Assembly: GCA_963782555.1 (NCBI GenBank)
Contig: CAWAKB010000006.1
Coordinates: 135,288 to 199,287, forward strand
From: Hyphomicrobium_A sp963782555
Lineage (GTDB): Bacteria; Pseudomonadota; Alphaproteobacteria; Rhizobiales; Hyphomicrobiaceae
Reading direction: 5' to 3'
Length of the DNA: 64,000 nt
The notes under the pieces were generated by a model. The model ran no database searches, was not told the DNA's origin, and saw nothing but the letters and a program-made list of their open reading frames with translations. Numbering within the stretch: the first letter of the stretch is position 1; the number at the start of each line of letters is the position of its first letter. This document shows positions 18,795 to 27,357 of this stretch, piece by piece. Both the position numbers and the translations under genes were made by a program.

Positions 18795-18846
18795 TGCGCC
18801 GGGTGGCGGAGCCATGTTCACGATGCGATTTCCCGAGGTCGGTTGA
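18750..18846 (+). pseudogene. Sensor histidine kinase, last 31 codons
   Basis: In the plus frame ending at the TGA 18844-18846 the peptide reads VRTVSALGGTISVDDAPGGG then AMFTMRFPEVG, the usual final strand-helix-strand of a HATPase domain (the G2 box and closing F-x-(M/L)-x-(F/L)-P). Everything before it is gone; the sequence upstream is the integrase. The junction is therefore near 18745-18755. Confidence 0.7.
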
Positions 18847-18949
18847 GCGAGCCGACGCATCAGCCTCGGCTGGCGTAAGCCCATTGTAAGGCGGATCTGC
18901 AAATTTCGCTCGAAGCGCGGCTCAGTCGTCTCAACGTTGAGAGCCCCGA

Positions 18950-19219
18950 ATGCATGTGAGCTGGGCAGTCATCCCCGCCGCCGTCGTGGCAGGGCGCACG
19001 TCGCTTTACCGCTGGTGGTCAGCCGCGCGACGCGAGGCAATTGGCGCTCCGACTGTAAGAGCAGATGCAAGAGCTATCTTTGTTGGGGTGCTGTCTGCGA
19101 TCCTGGCGCTGCTGATGCTCGCGGCGACCGGGGCCGCGATTTCTGGGCTCTTGGTGCGCGACCCGCGACATCGCATCACTCCAAAATTGCAGGTACCTGC
19201 CACCTCCCCCACACCTTAG
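18950..19219 (+). CDS. Possible small membrane protein
   Basis: 89 codons from an ATG at 18950 with one strong hydrophobic segment (AIFVGVLSAILALLMLAATG, about 43-62). No family, and no good ribosome site. It may be chance in this remnant-rich stretch. Confidence 0.3.
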   Translation: MHVSWAVIPAAVVAGRTSLYRWWSAARREAIGAPTVRADARAIFVGVLSAILALLMLAATGAAISGLLVRDPRHRITPKLQVPATSPTP

Positions 19220-19442
19220 GCGGCGAAGCAGGCAAGGGATAGTGCACTTTCGGATGCCGCCGAGGCAGATGATCCTGCCGCTGTTCTAGCCGCACGCGCG
19301 CGGATTCGAAAGCGAACTGGTGGCCGCGCCATGGCCGTGATGCGAGATGCCGCGCAAGGCGGCAATGGCCATAGTCTCAACTGTATGAGACAAGCGTAGC
19401 GCTCGCGACGAATGGGTCTCCTAGCAGAGTGAGGATCACGCC

Positions 19443-19745
19443 ATGCGAATGATGCTGAAGATCAGGCTTCCGACTGAAGTTGCCAACAGCGCGTTCAAGG
19501 ACGGCTCGTTTTCAAGAATCATGGAGGCGACGATGAGCAAGCTGAAGCCGGAGGCGGCCTACTTCTTGCCCGACAAAGGCTGCCGCTGTGCCATGCTATT
19601 CTTCGACATGCGGGATGCCTCGGATATTCCCGCAATCGCGGAACCATTGTTTGCCGGCCTCCAGGCGGAGCTGGCGCTTGTGCCGGCGATGAATGCGGAT
19701 GATCTCAAGAAGGGCTCGCCGCGGCCATGCAAGCCACGTGACTGA
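19443..19745 (+). CDS. Conserved DUF3303-like small protein, C-terminus shifted
   Basis: 100 residues; begins MRMMLKIRLPTEVANSAFKDG and contains KLKPEAAYFLPDKG and PAIAEPLFAGLQAE, the pattern of a small conserved alphaproteobacterial family (ferredoxin-like fold, often mislabelled pantothenate synthetase). The expected end after MNADDLKKG is LAAAM; here it reads SPRPCKPRD. Adding one G to the GGG run near 19710 restores GLAAAMQAT and a stop, so a one-base deletion (or read error) has altered the last ten residues. Ribosome site GTGAGGATC precedes the ATG. Confidence 0.65.
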   Translation: MRMMLKIRLPTEVANSAFKDGSFSRIMEATMSKLKPEAAYFLPDKGCRCAMLFFDMRDASDIPAIAEPLFAGLQAELALVPAMNADDLKKGSPRPCKPRD

Positions 19746-20146
19746 GTGCCGTTTCCGCTGCGGTTTCAATGCGACTGCGTAGACGCAAATGAATTGCAGG
19801 TAGGTTAGAGGGCGGCGCGACTGCACGGGGATAGCGCGCACTCCTGCGGGGCGTATGGAGATATTGTAGCGCACTCATTTAGGTGCGCACGTGGACGCAG
19901 TGGAGAAGACTGCAAGGATGCTGTTGAGACCGCAGACGGGCGCGAGGGGAATATCTGAGCGTGCGCAACGACCAGATCGCCACTTGGTTCCGGCGCCGCG
20001 CGCGGCGCATAGACGCGGCACGCGCAGATATTCAGGTCAGGTTCATCTCCATCGACCAGCATTGATGCTGGGCTGCTCGTCCTGACGTGACATTGTTCGC
20101 GTAAGCGTCTTGCGAGCCCGAATTCAACGACAAGGAGAACAGAGAG
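19746..20146. other. Gap with possible small open frame
   Basis: No supported gene. A 35-codon plus-strand frame ending at 20064 (RNDQIATWFRRRARRIDAAR...) has protein-like composition but no start with a ribosome site. The promoter of the His-rich gene at 20147 must lie in the last 100 bases. Confidence 0.3.
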
Positions 20147-20383
20147 ATGAATCGTCTCATTCCACTTTCTGTCGCGGCCGGTGCGCTCGCGCTGGCAGTC
20201 GCTGCCGGCTCTGCCCAGGCTGCGCCGCTCGGCAGCGCGCTAGGCAAGTTCACTCCAACCGTGCAATCGTCGAGCATCATCGATCAAGTACACTGGCGCC
20301 GCCATCATCATCGGCATTGGCGTCGACATCACCGACATCACTGGTGGTGGCGCCGTCACCACCATCATCGCCACTATTGGTGA
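20147..20383 (+). CDS. Small secreted His/Arg/Trp-rich protein
   Basis: 78 residues with a textbook signal peptide (MNRLIPLSVAAGALALAVAA ... AQA, cleavage about residue 25), a short linker, and a tail (about 48-78) made almost only of His, Arg and Trp (HWRRHHHRHWRRHHRHHWWW). Good Shine-Dalgarno (AAGGAGAACAGAGAG). It is related in layout to the protein at 25221. A metal-binding (Cu, Ni, Zn) or cell-envelope role is possible from composition only. Confidence 0.7.
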   Translation: MNRLIPLSVAAGALALAVAAGSAQAAPLGSALGKFTPTVQSSSIIDQVHWRRHHHRHWRRHHRHHWWWRRHHHHRHYW

Positions 20384-20985
20384 TGAGGCGCACTAAGAAC
20401 GAGAGACGCCCGATAGCGGCACTTACGTCTGGCCGCGGGAGCGCCGGCCCGAGCTTGCCCTTTTCGAGGTCCGCTTCGTGCCCGGCGCCGCCGCCGGCTG
20501 CCGGTGCTACGTGGTGACGGTGACCTAGGACCGCTGGTCGACGACGGCCTCGCCGATGGTGAAGTGCGGCTCAGGCTTGGCCCTGCGAAGCCAGTGAGCT
20601 TTCGGGGTTGCGGTACGGACGGCTCGGCTTCATGAAGCCCAACGCCGATCCCGTCACGCGCATGCTAGGCTTGGTCCGCGGCGGTGCCATTCCGCGTCAT
20701 TCATGTCGATCGTCGATTGAGGGCGTGGCACGCACCGCGCGATTTTTAATGGCAGGGGTTGCGGCAAGTTCCCCGTGCGGCTCATGTCCGCAGCACGGCC
20801 GGTCTCCCCCCAGCTACTGCCGCATGACCGCCGCTGTGTCGCTCCTGCACCGGACCGGTGCTTTTCTTGCCGGCGTTTGATCTAGGCCTGCGCCGGCCGT
20901 GCTCGAATTTGTTGCTGTCCGCCGTATTGGAGGCTTTCCATTGCGGACAACGGCAGGGCAAGGCGTGCAGCGCAATCGCGGCTGG
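20384..20985. other. Gap, 600 bases, with a possible gene fragment
   Basis: No complete gene supported. A start-less plus frame from the TAA at 20392 to a TAG at 20527 reads SGTYVWPRERRPELALFEVR and FVPGAAAGCRCYVVTVT, with normal amino acid balance, and may be a gene tail of unknown family. The rest has only chance frames. Confidence 0.3.
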
Positions 20986-21447
20986 ATGACAGGTTTTGGG
21001 CGTGGCCTCGCCGCGGCGGTCCCGCTGGCATTCTGCCTCGTGCTCTTGACCGCATGCGGCGGCTCGCAAGGCTTGACTCTGCCACGCCCCGATGCGCGCA
21101 CACCCATCCGTCTCGCGGCCAAAGACAGCGAGCAGCTTCGTCACGGCATGCGCATCTATCTCGAAAGCGTAGAGGGCATCCTCGAAGGGGCGCACCGGAA
21201 CAGGATGGCCGAGGTTGCGCGCAGCGCGAAGCGCTCCGGCATGGGCATGCTGGAGGATGTCTCCTTCGCCGATGCGCTGAAGCTGCCCTCTGAGTTCATC
21301 ATCATGAGCATCGACACGCACCAGAAATTCGATGCCCTATCGCGCGAGGCGGCGGACGGCGGAACCAAGTCGAGCACTCTGGAACAGCTGAGCGCCATCC
21401 TGGCAAACTGCACGGCCTGCCACGCGACGTACCGGCTCGCGCGCTGA
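20986..21447 (+). CDS. Lipoprotein with C-terminal haem-binding CxxCH (cytochrome c'-like)
   Basis: 153 residues from the ATG at 20986. The signal ends in a lipobox (LVLLTACGG, Cys at about 23), so the protein is probably lipid-anchored. The mature part is all-helical, and the only haem motif, CTACH, is six residues from the end (ILANCTACHATYRLAR), as in cytochrome c' and c-556 four-helix bundles. Function unclear; a role in NO or redox sensing would be by analogy only. Confidence 0.7.
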   Translation: MTGFGRGLAAAVPLAFCLVLLTACGGSQGLTLPRPDARTPIRLAAKDSEQLRHGMRIYLESVEGILEGAHRNRMAEVARSAKRSGMGMLEDVSFADALKLPSEFIIMSIDTHQKFDALSREAADGGTKSSTLEQLSAILANCTACHATYRLAR

Positions 21448-21833
21448 GGAGCTGGGTGCTCTATTCAAATTGGTCTGGGCCGCGAGCGAAGCGCACAGCT
21501 AGCTTCGCCGAGCGGTGGAGACCGCTTCAACAGCGGACGCCGGAGACCCGATAGGGAACGTCACCTGCGATCAGCAGCCGGTCTATACATTCGGGTCACT
21601 TTCTCCGGCCTGCTATCGCAGTCACCACGGCAGGTCGACCCCAATGGGCGGAAGGTCTTGGCGAATTTTGGCCTCGCGTCAGCTTACCCGCTGACAGCGT
21701 GAGTGCGCTTCAAGCGCCGTCACTCACACTCAGGGCCAATGACGGACTCTTTTTGTTCCTGACGTGCTAGCTGGATATCCAATGCTCCGCGGGCACCAAT
21801 CTGCCGCGACAACGCCCACAGCCGTTCACCGAG
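21448..21833. other. Gap, mostly repeat debris
   Basis: No gene. The block CAGCCGGTCTATACATTCGGGTC (about 21577-21600) has a near copy at about 62338-62361, showing that this gap also carries dispersed repeat material. Confidence 0.4.
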
Positions 21834-22043
21834 TTAGTCTTCCAGCGTAAATCCCACTCTGATCGAAACCTGCCAGTGCTTGAGGACGCCGTCTTCGATG
21901 TGTCCTCGTGTTTCGACCACCTCGAACCAATGCATGCCACGTACCGTCTTCGCGGCCTTGGCAATTGCCGCCCAAATCGCATCGTCGCTTGAGACCGAGG
22001 ACGTCCCCGTGAGCTGGATGTGCTTGTAAACCTGATCGGCCAT
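21834..22043 (-). CDS. Dodecin family flavin-binding protein
   Basis: 69 residues, the family length. It has the dodecin pattern: MADQVYKHIQLTGTS, AIWAAIAKAAKTVRGMHWFE (the Trp stacks on flavin), RGHIEDGVLKHWQVSIRVGF. Dodecins form hollow 12-mers that store flavin. A remnant of another dodecin is at 53931. Single gene. Confidence 0.92.
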   Translation of the reverse strand: MADQVYKHIQLTGTSSVSSDDAIWAAIAKAAKTVRGMHWFEVVETRGHIEDGVLKHWQVSIRVGFTLED

Positions 22044-22244
22044 AGCTTCTCTCCGATGTGAGCGGTTTCTCGGCAGTTCATGCTATCAGTACAATACTCT
22101 TCCCACCTTGCATCCTCCCCCCGTAACCTGAGATGAATTTGGCCTCGCTGAGTGCTCTTACGAGTTACGGAAGCTGCCCAACGGACAAGCTGCGTGCCTT
22201 TGATGGCCGGGTCCTCGACTGGCATTGAACCAGATCAGGGCAAT

Positions 22245-22430
22245 TCAGGATTCGATGGGATCGCGCGCACGTTTCTTGCGCGCTTTTTGCTGTCGCACGC
22301 GCTCGTCAAGATTGCGCGCGCCGACCTCCTTGCCGGCCCTGGGTGCGACGGCGCTCCTGGCTGGGACAACTTCCCCCGCCGTGCGCATTGCAGATTTGCG
22401 CTTGTCCTGATTGTTTTGCTTGCTGGCCAT
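22245..22430 (-). CDS. Small basic protein, unknown
   Basis: 61 residues, rich in Lys, Arg, Ala and Gln (MASKQNNQDKRKSAMR...RQQKARKKRARDPIES), probably disordered. A strong Shine-Dalgarno (GCGGAGGAATCACAAAG) precedes the ATG, which argues for a real gene. It may bind nucleic acid, by composition only. Confidence 0.5.
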   Translation of the reverse strand: MASKQNNQDKRKSAMRTAGEVVPARSAVAPRAGKEVGARNLDERVRQQKARKKRARDPIES

Positions 22431-22505
22431 CTTTGTGATTCCTCCGCTTCAACAGGGCATATTTGGAAACCGTGGTCCAACCCTACGTTCAGAAGGTATC
22501 TCAAT

Positions 22506-24700
22506 TCAGGTCAGTCTTGCGCACCAGATTGGCTTCAGAACCTCCAGAACGACAAGCACAAGAGCACCGGTTGCGAGCGTCAGTGCGAGATCGTCCCAGT
22601 GCAGTGGTCCGAAGCGGAATAGCCCTTGCGCGAATGGCCAGAGCAGCGTGAGGCCCAGCATCGCCGTCACAGATATAAGAACCGAGACGAGCGCAGGATT
22701 AGGTCGCCGGAGCGCCGTTTGCGGCCGAGCCGAACGGCTTTGACGATCGATCCGAAATCGTCGTCGAGCAGGACGATCGAGGACGCCTCGCGCGCCACGT
22801 CGGTTCCGCGTCCACCCATCGCGATGCCGATGTGCGCGGCTTTCAGCGACGGCGCGTCATTGACCCCATCTCCTGTCATGGCGACGATCTCGCCATTGGC
22901 CTTGAGGGCATTGACGATGCGGAGCTTCTGCTCCGGCATGATCCTCGCGAACACGGTGGCGGTATGAGCGCGCTGCGCCAACTGGGCATCACTCATGGCC
23001 TTGAGGTCGTCGCCGGTCACGACATCGTCGGCATCGAGACCGGCCTGACGGGCAATCGCTCTGGCCGTCGCCGGGTAGTCACCGGTGATCATGACCACTT
23101 TGATACCCGCGGTCCGGCATTCAGCCATGGCAGCAGGCACACTGGCGCGCAGCGGATCGGCCAGGCCGACGAGCCCCACGAACTCGAACGCAAATTCATG
23201 CTGCGATGCCGGCCAATTCGTTCCCACGAAGGATGCACGAGCAACGCCGAGCACGCGAAGCCCCTCGGTGGCCATGGCGTTGACCGACATGCTCAGCGCA
23301 GCACGATCCTCGGTTGATAGGTGACATAGGTCGGCGATTGCCTCAGGCGCGCCCTTCGATGCGATGATAAATTCTCTTCTGCTAGTCGTGGCCTGCCAGA
23401 CATGCGACATGGCGAGGAGATCGGGACGAAGACCGTAGGCGTGGGCGAGATTCCACTCGGGGCCACGCAGATGCTCTGTGCCGGCGAGGCATGCGCGTCC
23501 AAGCTCATGGAAGGCCTTGTCCATGGGATCGAAGGGTTCGGGCGCGCTGGCGAGAAGGCCGAACTCGACGAGGTCATGAAACGCGTCCGGAAAGCTCGCG
23601 TCTTGAGCCTCGCGCGGTTGGAACGACTGACCACTCGCGAGTCGCAACTCGGCGATAGACATCCGGTTTTCGGTCAGGGTGCCCGTCTTGTCGGTGCACA
23701 GCACGGTCGCGGAGCCGAGTGTCTCGATCGCGGCCGCGCGGCGCGTCAGCACGCGCGCTCGCGAGATGCGCCAGGCGCCCATCGCCATGAAGACGGCGAG
23801 CACTACCGGGAATTCTTCCGGTAACATCGACATGCCGAGTGCGATGCCGGCGAGCGCCGCATCGAGCCATCCGCCGCGCAACGTACCGTAGAGAACAACT
23901 GCGAGGACGCTGACCGCGCCTCCGATCATGGCGAACACCCGCACAAGACGCTGGGTCTGCGCCCGCAGGCGCGGCGGCTCCGTCTCCAACGTACTGAGTG
24001 AATGACCGATCTTGCCGATCTCGCTCAAAGTGCCGATCGCGGTCACCTCACCGATGCCGGAACCGCGCACGATCAAAGAGCCGGAAAACACGCACGGCAG
24101 GTCATCGCCACCGGGGCGATAGTCTTTCGAAGGCGCGCCAGGGGCCGCCGCAATCTTGCGTACGGGCACGGACTCGCCCGTCAGCAGGGATTCATCAGTT
24201 TGGAGGTCGTGACTCTGAGCAAGCACGGCGTCGGCCGGCACCCGGTCGCCCTCGCCGAGCACGATAAAATCGCCACGCACCACCTCGCGGCCAGCAATGC
24301 GTTTGCGCTCGCCATCACGAATAACGAGGGCACGCGGACTGGTGAGGTCGCGGAGTGCTTCGAGGACGCGCTCGGTGCGGCTCTCCTGCACGACCGTGAT
24401 GGCGACCGACAGGATCGCGAACACGAGGAGGATGACGGCTTCCTTCAGGTCTCCGAGCAGAAGGTAGATCAGGCCGCCGCCGAGCAGCAGCGCCAGCATT
24501 GGCTCGCGCAACACTTCGAGAATAATGCGTATAGTCGTGCGCCGATCGGGTCGGGGAAGCTCATTGTATCCCTCCGCCAGCTGCCTTGCTTTCACCTCAG
24601 CGACGCTGAGACCTGCAATGGGTAGAGGCGATGATGATGGAGCGTCGAGCATTTCAATTTTCTTCTTCGTAGTTGTTGAATTCATGCCACATTCCGACAC
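22506..24700 (-). pseudogene. Cation-transporting P-type ATPase with deletion of the M5-M8 region
   Basis: The frame from 24700 to 22667 covers 677 codons: N-terminal cation ATPase domain, TDESLLTGESVPV (about 168), MLPEEFPVV (M4, about 292), the phosphorylated Asp in LCTDKTGTLTEN (Asp about 337), the P-domain MTGDGVNDAPSLKAAH. After GSIVKAVRLGRK (about 22715) the expected membrane block is missing; the next codons, in another frame, spell RPNPALVSVLISVTAMLGL and ...PLHWDDLALTLATGALVLVV then LEVLKPIWCARLT to a TGA at 22506, which is the normal M9-M10 end of this family. About 180 codons are thus deleted with a frame change, removing ion-binding helices. The gene cannot make a working pump. 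Confidence 0.88.
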
Positions 24701-25220
24701 TCAGGTCCGCCCACATCAATACGTGTGCGTGTGTACGCGACTTATTTAGTGCGTCTCCCACGTCTCGACGCGACCCTGCGAATACACTTCTTGCCTGCCG
24801 TCGATCTCCCATGCGACTTCGCCCGCGAACGGAATCCAGAAGCTGTTGTGATGGCGATAATTGGAGAACCGCCCACGCCACTGTGTCGGCAGGATTGGTG
24901 CCGTGACTGAGCGCGGACGAAGTCACTCCAGAAACTCAGATTCTCTTATGTGCGACTTCAGCCAGCCCGAATTATCGCACGACGGCCGGACCAAAGATGG
25001 GGTGAGGTCCAGTCCAAAATAGCCGGATCCGCTCACTGAGCCTGGCATCACTTCAGGGGAGCAGACCAGCTGCGCGCGTACGCCACCCAGCTGTACCTCT
25101 AACCGCGGCGGTCGCGCGGGCTCATTGACCCTAATCAAGGCCGGCGAACCGCTTTGGTCTTAGAGACTAACTGTCACCCCGGGATCGCTCGAAAGAGCAG
25201 AGCTCTAAAGGAGAATAAGT
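24701..25220. other. Gap of 520 bases without a gene
   Basis: Only chance frames on both strands. The last 60 bases contain the promoter/ribosome region of the gene at 25221. Confidence 0.4.
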
Positions 25221-25520
25221 ATGCCTTGGTGGAGAATTCTGACTGTTGTCGCCGCGATGGCCTTGGCAGGCGCGATGACGACGCCTGCAAGTGCGGCACC
25301 CTACGGTGCTGGAGTGGCGAAAACCGCAGCGTCGAGCGAGTCTGCAGCGACGCAGGTGCATTACCGGCGCTATCGACATTGCCACCGGCGTCATGGGCGC
25401 CGCTACTGCCACGGCCATCGTCGCTACTATCGCTCTTACGGCTGGCCCGGCGTCAATCTCTATTTCGGTGGATCGCGCCGCCATCATGGTCATCACCGTC
25501 GTGGCAGGAGACACCACTAG
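25221..25520 (+). CDS. Secreted His/Arg/Tyr-rich protein
   Basis: 99 residues. A signal peptide (MPWWRILTVVAAMALAGAMT ... SAA, cleavage about 26) is followed by a short linker with a VHYRRYRHCHRRHGRRYCHG run and a GGSRRHHGHHRRGRRHH end. Two cysteines in CHRRHGRRYC could chelate metal or form a disulphide. Strong Shine-Dalgarno (AAAGGAGAATAAGT). Same design as 20147 (signal peptide, linker, basic/His tail); a terminator follows. Confidence 0.7.
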   Translation: MPWWRILTVVAAMALAGAMTTPASAAPYGAGVAKTAASSESAATQVHYRRYRHCHRRHGRRYCHGHRRYYRSYGWPGVNLYFGGSRRHHGHHRRGRRHH

Positions 25521-25546
25521 CGCGCGCCGCTTGATTAGAAAGGATC

Positions 25547-25587
25547 GGCCGGCTGCGGAGCAATCTGCGGCCGGCCATCACTTTTTT
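25547..25587 (+). terminator. Rho-independent terminator of the His-rich gene
   Basis: Stem GGCCGGC / GCCGGCC (25547-25553 and 25570-25576), loop of 16 bases, followed by ATCAC and six T (25582-25587). It lies 26 bases after the stop at 25520. Confidence 0.8.
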
Positions 25588-25650
25588 GGTGAGCAATCAC
25601 ATCACTCGACTGCCCGGGGGCGAATAGAGCCCTCTGAGCAATCGGAGACA

Positions 25651-26016
25651 ATGACAATGCACAAGACTTTGACAGCCCTCTCTCTGGCTTTGGCCCTGGG
25701 TGCTGCGGCACCGGCCCTTGCCAGCGAAGATGCCCGTTGTGGCAGCACGCCGCGCGATAAGTGGCTCCCAGAGGCGACCATCAAGACCAAGGTCTCTGAC
25801 TTCGGATACGAGGTGCGCAAGATCGAGGCGGATGACGGGTACTACGAGGTAAAGGGCGTCGATAAGAATGGCGCCAAGGTCGAGCTCTATTTGAATCCGG
25901 CAACGGGCGAAGTCGTGAAGCCCGGCATGAAGGAGGAAGACGAACTCATAAGCATGGCCTTGCAGACAAGGGCCACCGGCCTCGGTATGCAGCCGGTGGC
26001 CCCCTTTCATTCCTAG
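25651..26016 (+). CDS. PepSY-domain periplasmic protein
   Basis: 121 residues from the ATG at 25651 (a second ATG is at 25657). Signal peptide ending PALA (about 26), then a PepSY-type domain: PEATIKTKVSDFGYEVRKIE, DDGYYEVKGVDKNGAKVELY, LNPATGEVVK. These domains are thought to act as inhibitors or binding modules at the envelope. The last 25 residues (ELISMALQTRATGLG...) overlap a terminator-like hairpin, so the true end may be earlier if a frame error is present. Precedes a cytochrome b561 gene by 100 bases. Confidence 0.75.
   Translation: MTMHKTLTALSLALALGAAAPALASEDARCGSTPRDKWLPEATIKTKVSDFGYEVRKIEADDGYYEVKGVDKNGAKVELYLNPATGEVVKPGMKEEDELISMALQTRATGLGMQPVAPFHS
25971..26010 (+). terminator. 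Hairpin at the end of the PepSY gene
   Basis: Stem GGCCACCGGC / GCCGGTGGCC (25971-25980 and 25992-26001), loop 11 bases, then CCCTTTCATT. The tail is poor in T, so termination efficiency is uncertain; it lies inside the last codons of the PepSY frame. Confidence 0.45.
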
Positions 26017-26118
26017 GCGGCCAGAGCCATGCTCCGCAATCGGGGCCGTATCCAGCTATGCCAACCTCCGGTCCAACGATTTGACGAGATTGGACCTGTC
26101 CAAGGGAGTGTCGGGGAA

Positions 26119-26865
26119 ATGTCATCTGTAAATCTGCAAGCCTATCGCGTTTGGGATGCGCCGACGCGGTGGTTCCACTGGATCAATTTTGTCTGCGTTG
26201 TGGGCTTGGCGGCCATCGGCACCGCCATCCTTTACGATAGCGAGCTCGGCGTAACTGACGCTGGCAAAATCCTGCTCAAGACGACGCATGTCTGGTTCGG
26301 CTACGTCTTGGCGCTCAATCTGGCGTGGCGGATCATCTGGGCCTTCATAGGCAATCGCCATGCGAGATGGTCGGCGATTATCCCGTTTCAGCGCGGCTAT
26401 GGAGCGTCCCTGAAAAGCTATCTCGGCGGGATGATCCGCGGCGACGTGCGCCCTTACCTGGGTCATAATCCTGTTGCGCGGGCGATGGTCGCCTTGCTGT
26501 TGGCTTTGCTGGCGCTCCAAGCTGCCACTGGACTGATTTTGGCGGGGACGGATATCTACTATCCGCCGTTCGGCCATTGGATCGCATCGTGGATTGCCGC
26601 GGCGGGCGTCGATCCTGCGACCCTTGCTCCCTATAACAAGACCGGCATCGATCCGGCCGCGTGGGACGCCATGCGTGCGTATCGCGCGCCGATTGTCACC
26701 GTCCATCTGTGGAATTTCTACATACTCATGCTTGCGATCGCGATTCACATCGTCGGCGTTGTGGTGACGGAGCTGCGCGAGGGTGGCGCGATCGTCTCAG
26801 CCATGTTTACAGGACAAAAAGTGGTCGATCGCAAACCCGCTGACGGGCCCGGAGGCGGCGCTTAG
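26119..26865 (+). CDS. Cytochrome b561 / Ni-Fe hydrogenase b-type domain protein
   Basis: 248 residues from the ATG at 26119. Four to five membrane segments with haem-ligand histidines in the expected places (APTRWFHWINF, KTTHVWFGYV, the late VHLWNFYILMLAIAIHIVG). This is the di-haem cytochrome b561 domain that passes electrons between quinones and periplasmic partners. The PepSY protein just upstream may work with it, since such pairs occur in other bacteria; that is inference. Confidence 0.85.
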   Translation: MSSVNLQAYRVWDAPTRWFHWINFVCVVGLAAIGTAILYDSELGVTDAGKILLKTTHVWFGYVLALNLAWRIIWAFIGNRHARWSAIIPFQRGYGASLKSYLGGMIRGDVRPYLGHNPVARAMVALLLALLALQAATGLILAGTDIYYPPFGHWIASWIAAAGVDPATLAPYNKTGIDPAAWDAMRAYRAPIVTVHLWNFYILMLAIAIHIVGVVVTELREGGAIVSAMFTGQKVVDRKPADGPGGGA

Positions 26866-26940
26866 CCTCATGGCTAATTCGCTTCATCGAGCCCAACATA
26901 CATGTCGCAACGTTGTACGAACGTCAGCGCTCCCAGGGAA

Positions 26941-27060
26941 CGTCAGCTGTTGGCCCTTCTCGGCCGTTCACCTCGTCGCACGAAGTCGGCTGCTGTTAGG
27001 GGACTAGCGGAACAGCCGCGGACATCCGTCGCACGGAAGAGGTTGACCCAAAACGGACAA
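26941..27060. repeat. Dispersed repeat family A, copy 2
   Basis: Nearly the same order of blocks as copy 4 (62520): TGGCCCTTCTCGGCCGTTC, TCGCACGAAGTCGGCTGCT, then CCGCGGACATCCGTCGCACG and GAAGAGGTTGACCCAAAACG. It lies in the gap before the MacA-like gene. The region 26866-27357 has no gene apart from it. Confidence 0.8.
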
Positions 27061-27357
27061 GCACCAGATCTCAAGCGGCGCTCTGTAGCCGAAACAAATG
27101 AACAGCCGTGTCACGCTCGTGAGGAGCGCACTAACGATGATGGCACTGCTACCGAGGGATTGCCCAAACTAGGCTTGATGCCAATCAATTCCGGAGGTTC
27201 AACTAGCTGCTTACATGCATGTAGCATCGTCTTTTGGTCGCGGAAGATCACGGCTCGTCGCGATCCGAGGCGGCGACGGAGTCAGTCGCCTTCCTTTCGC
27301 TTAGAAGTTGCGCGCCGCGCGAATGCAGTTGGATCTCGAACCATACAGAGCTTTCGA

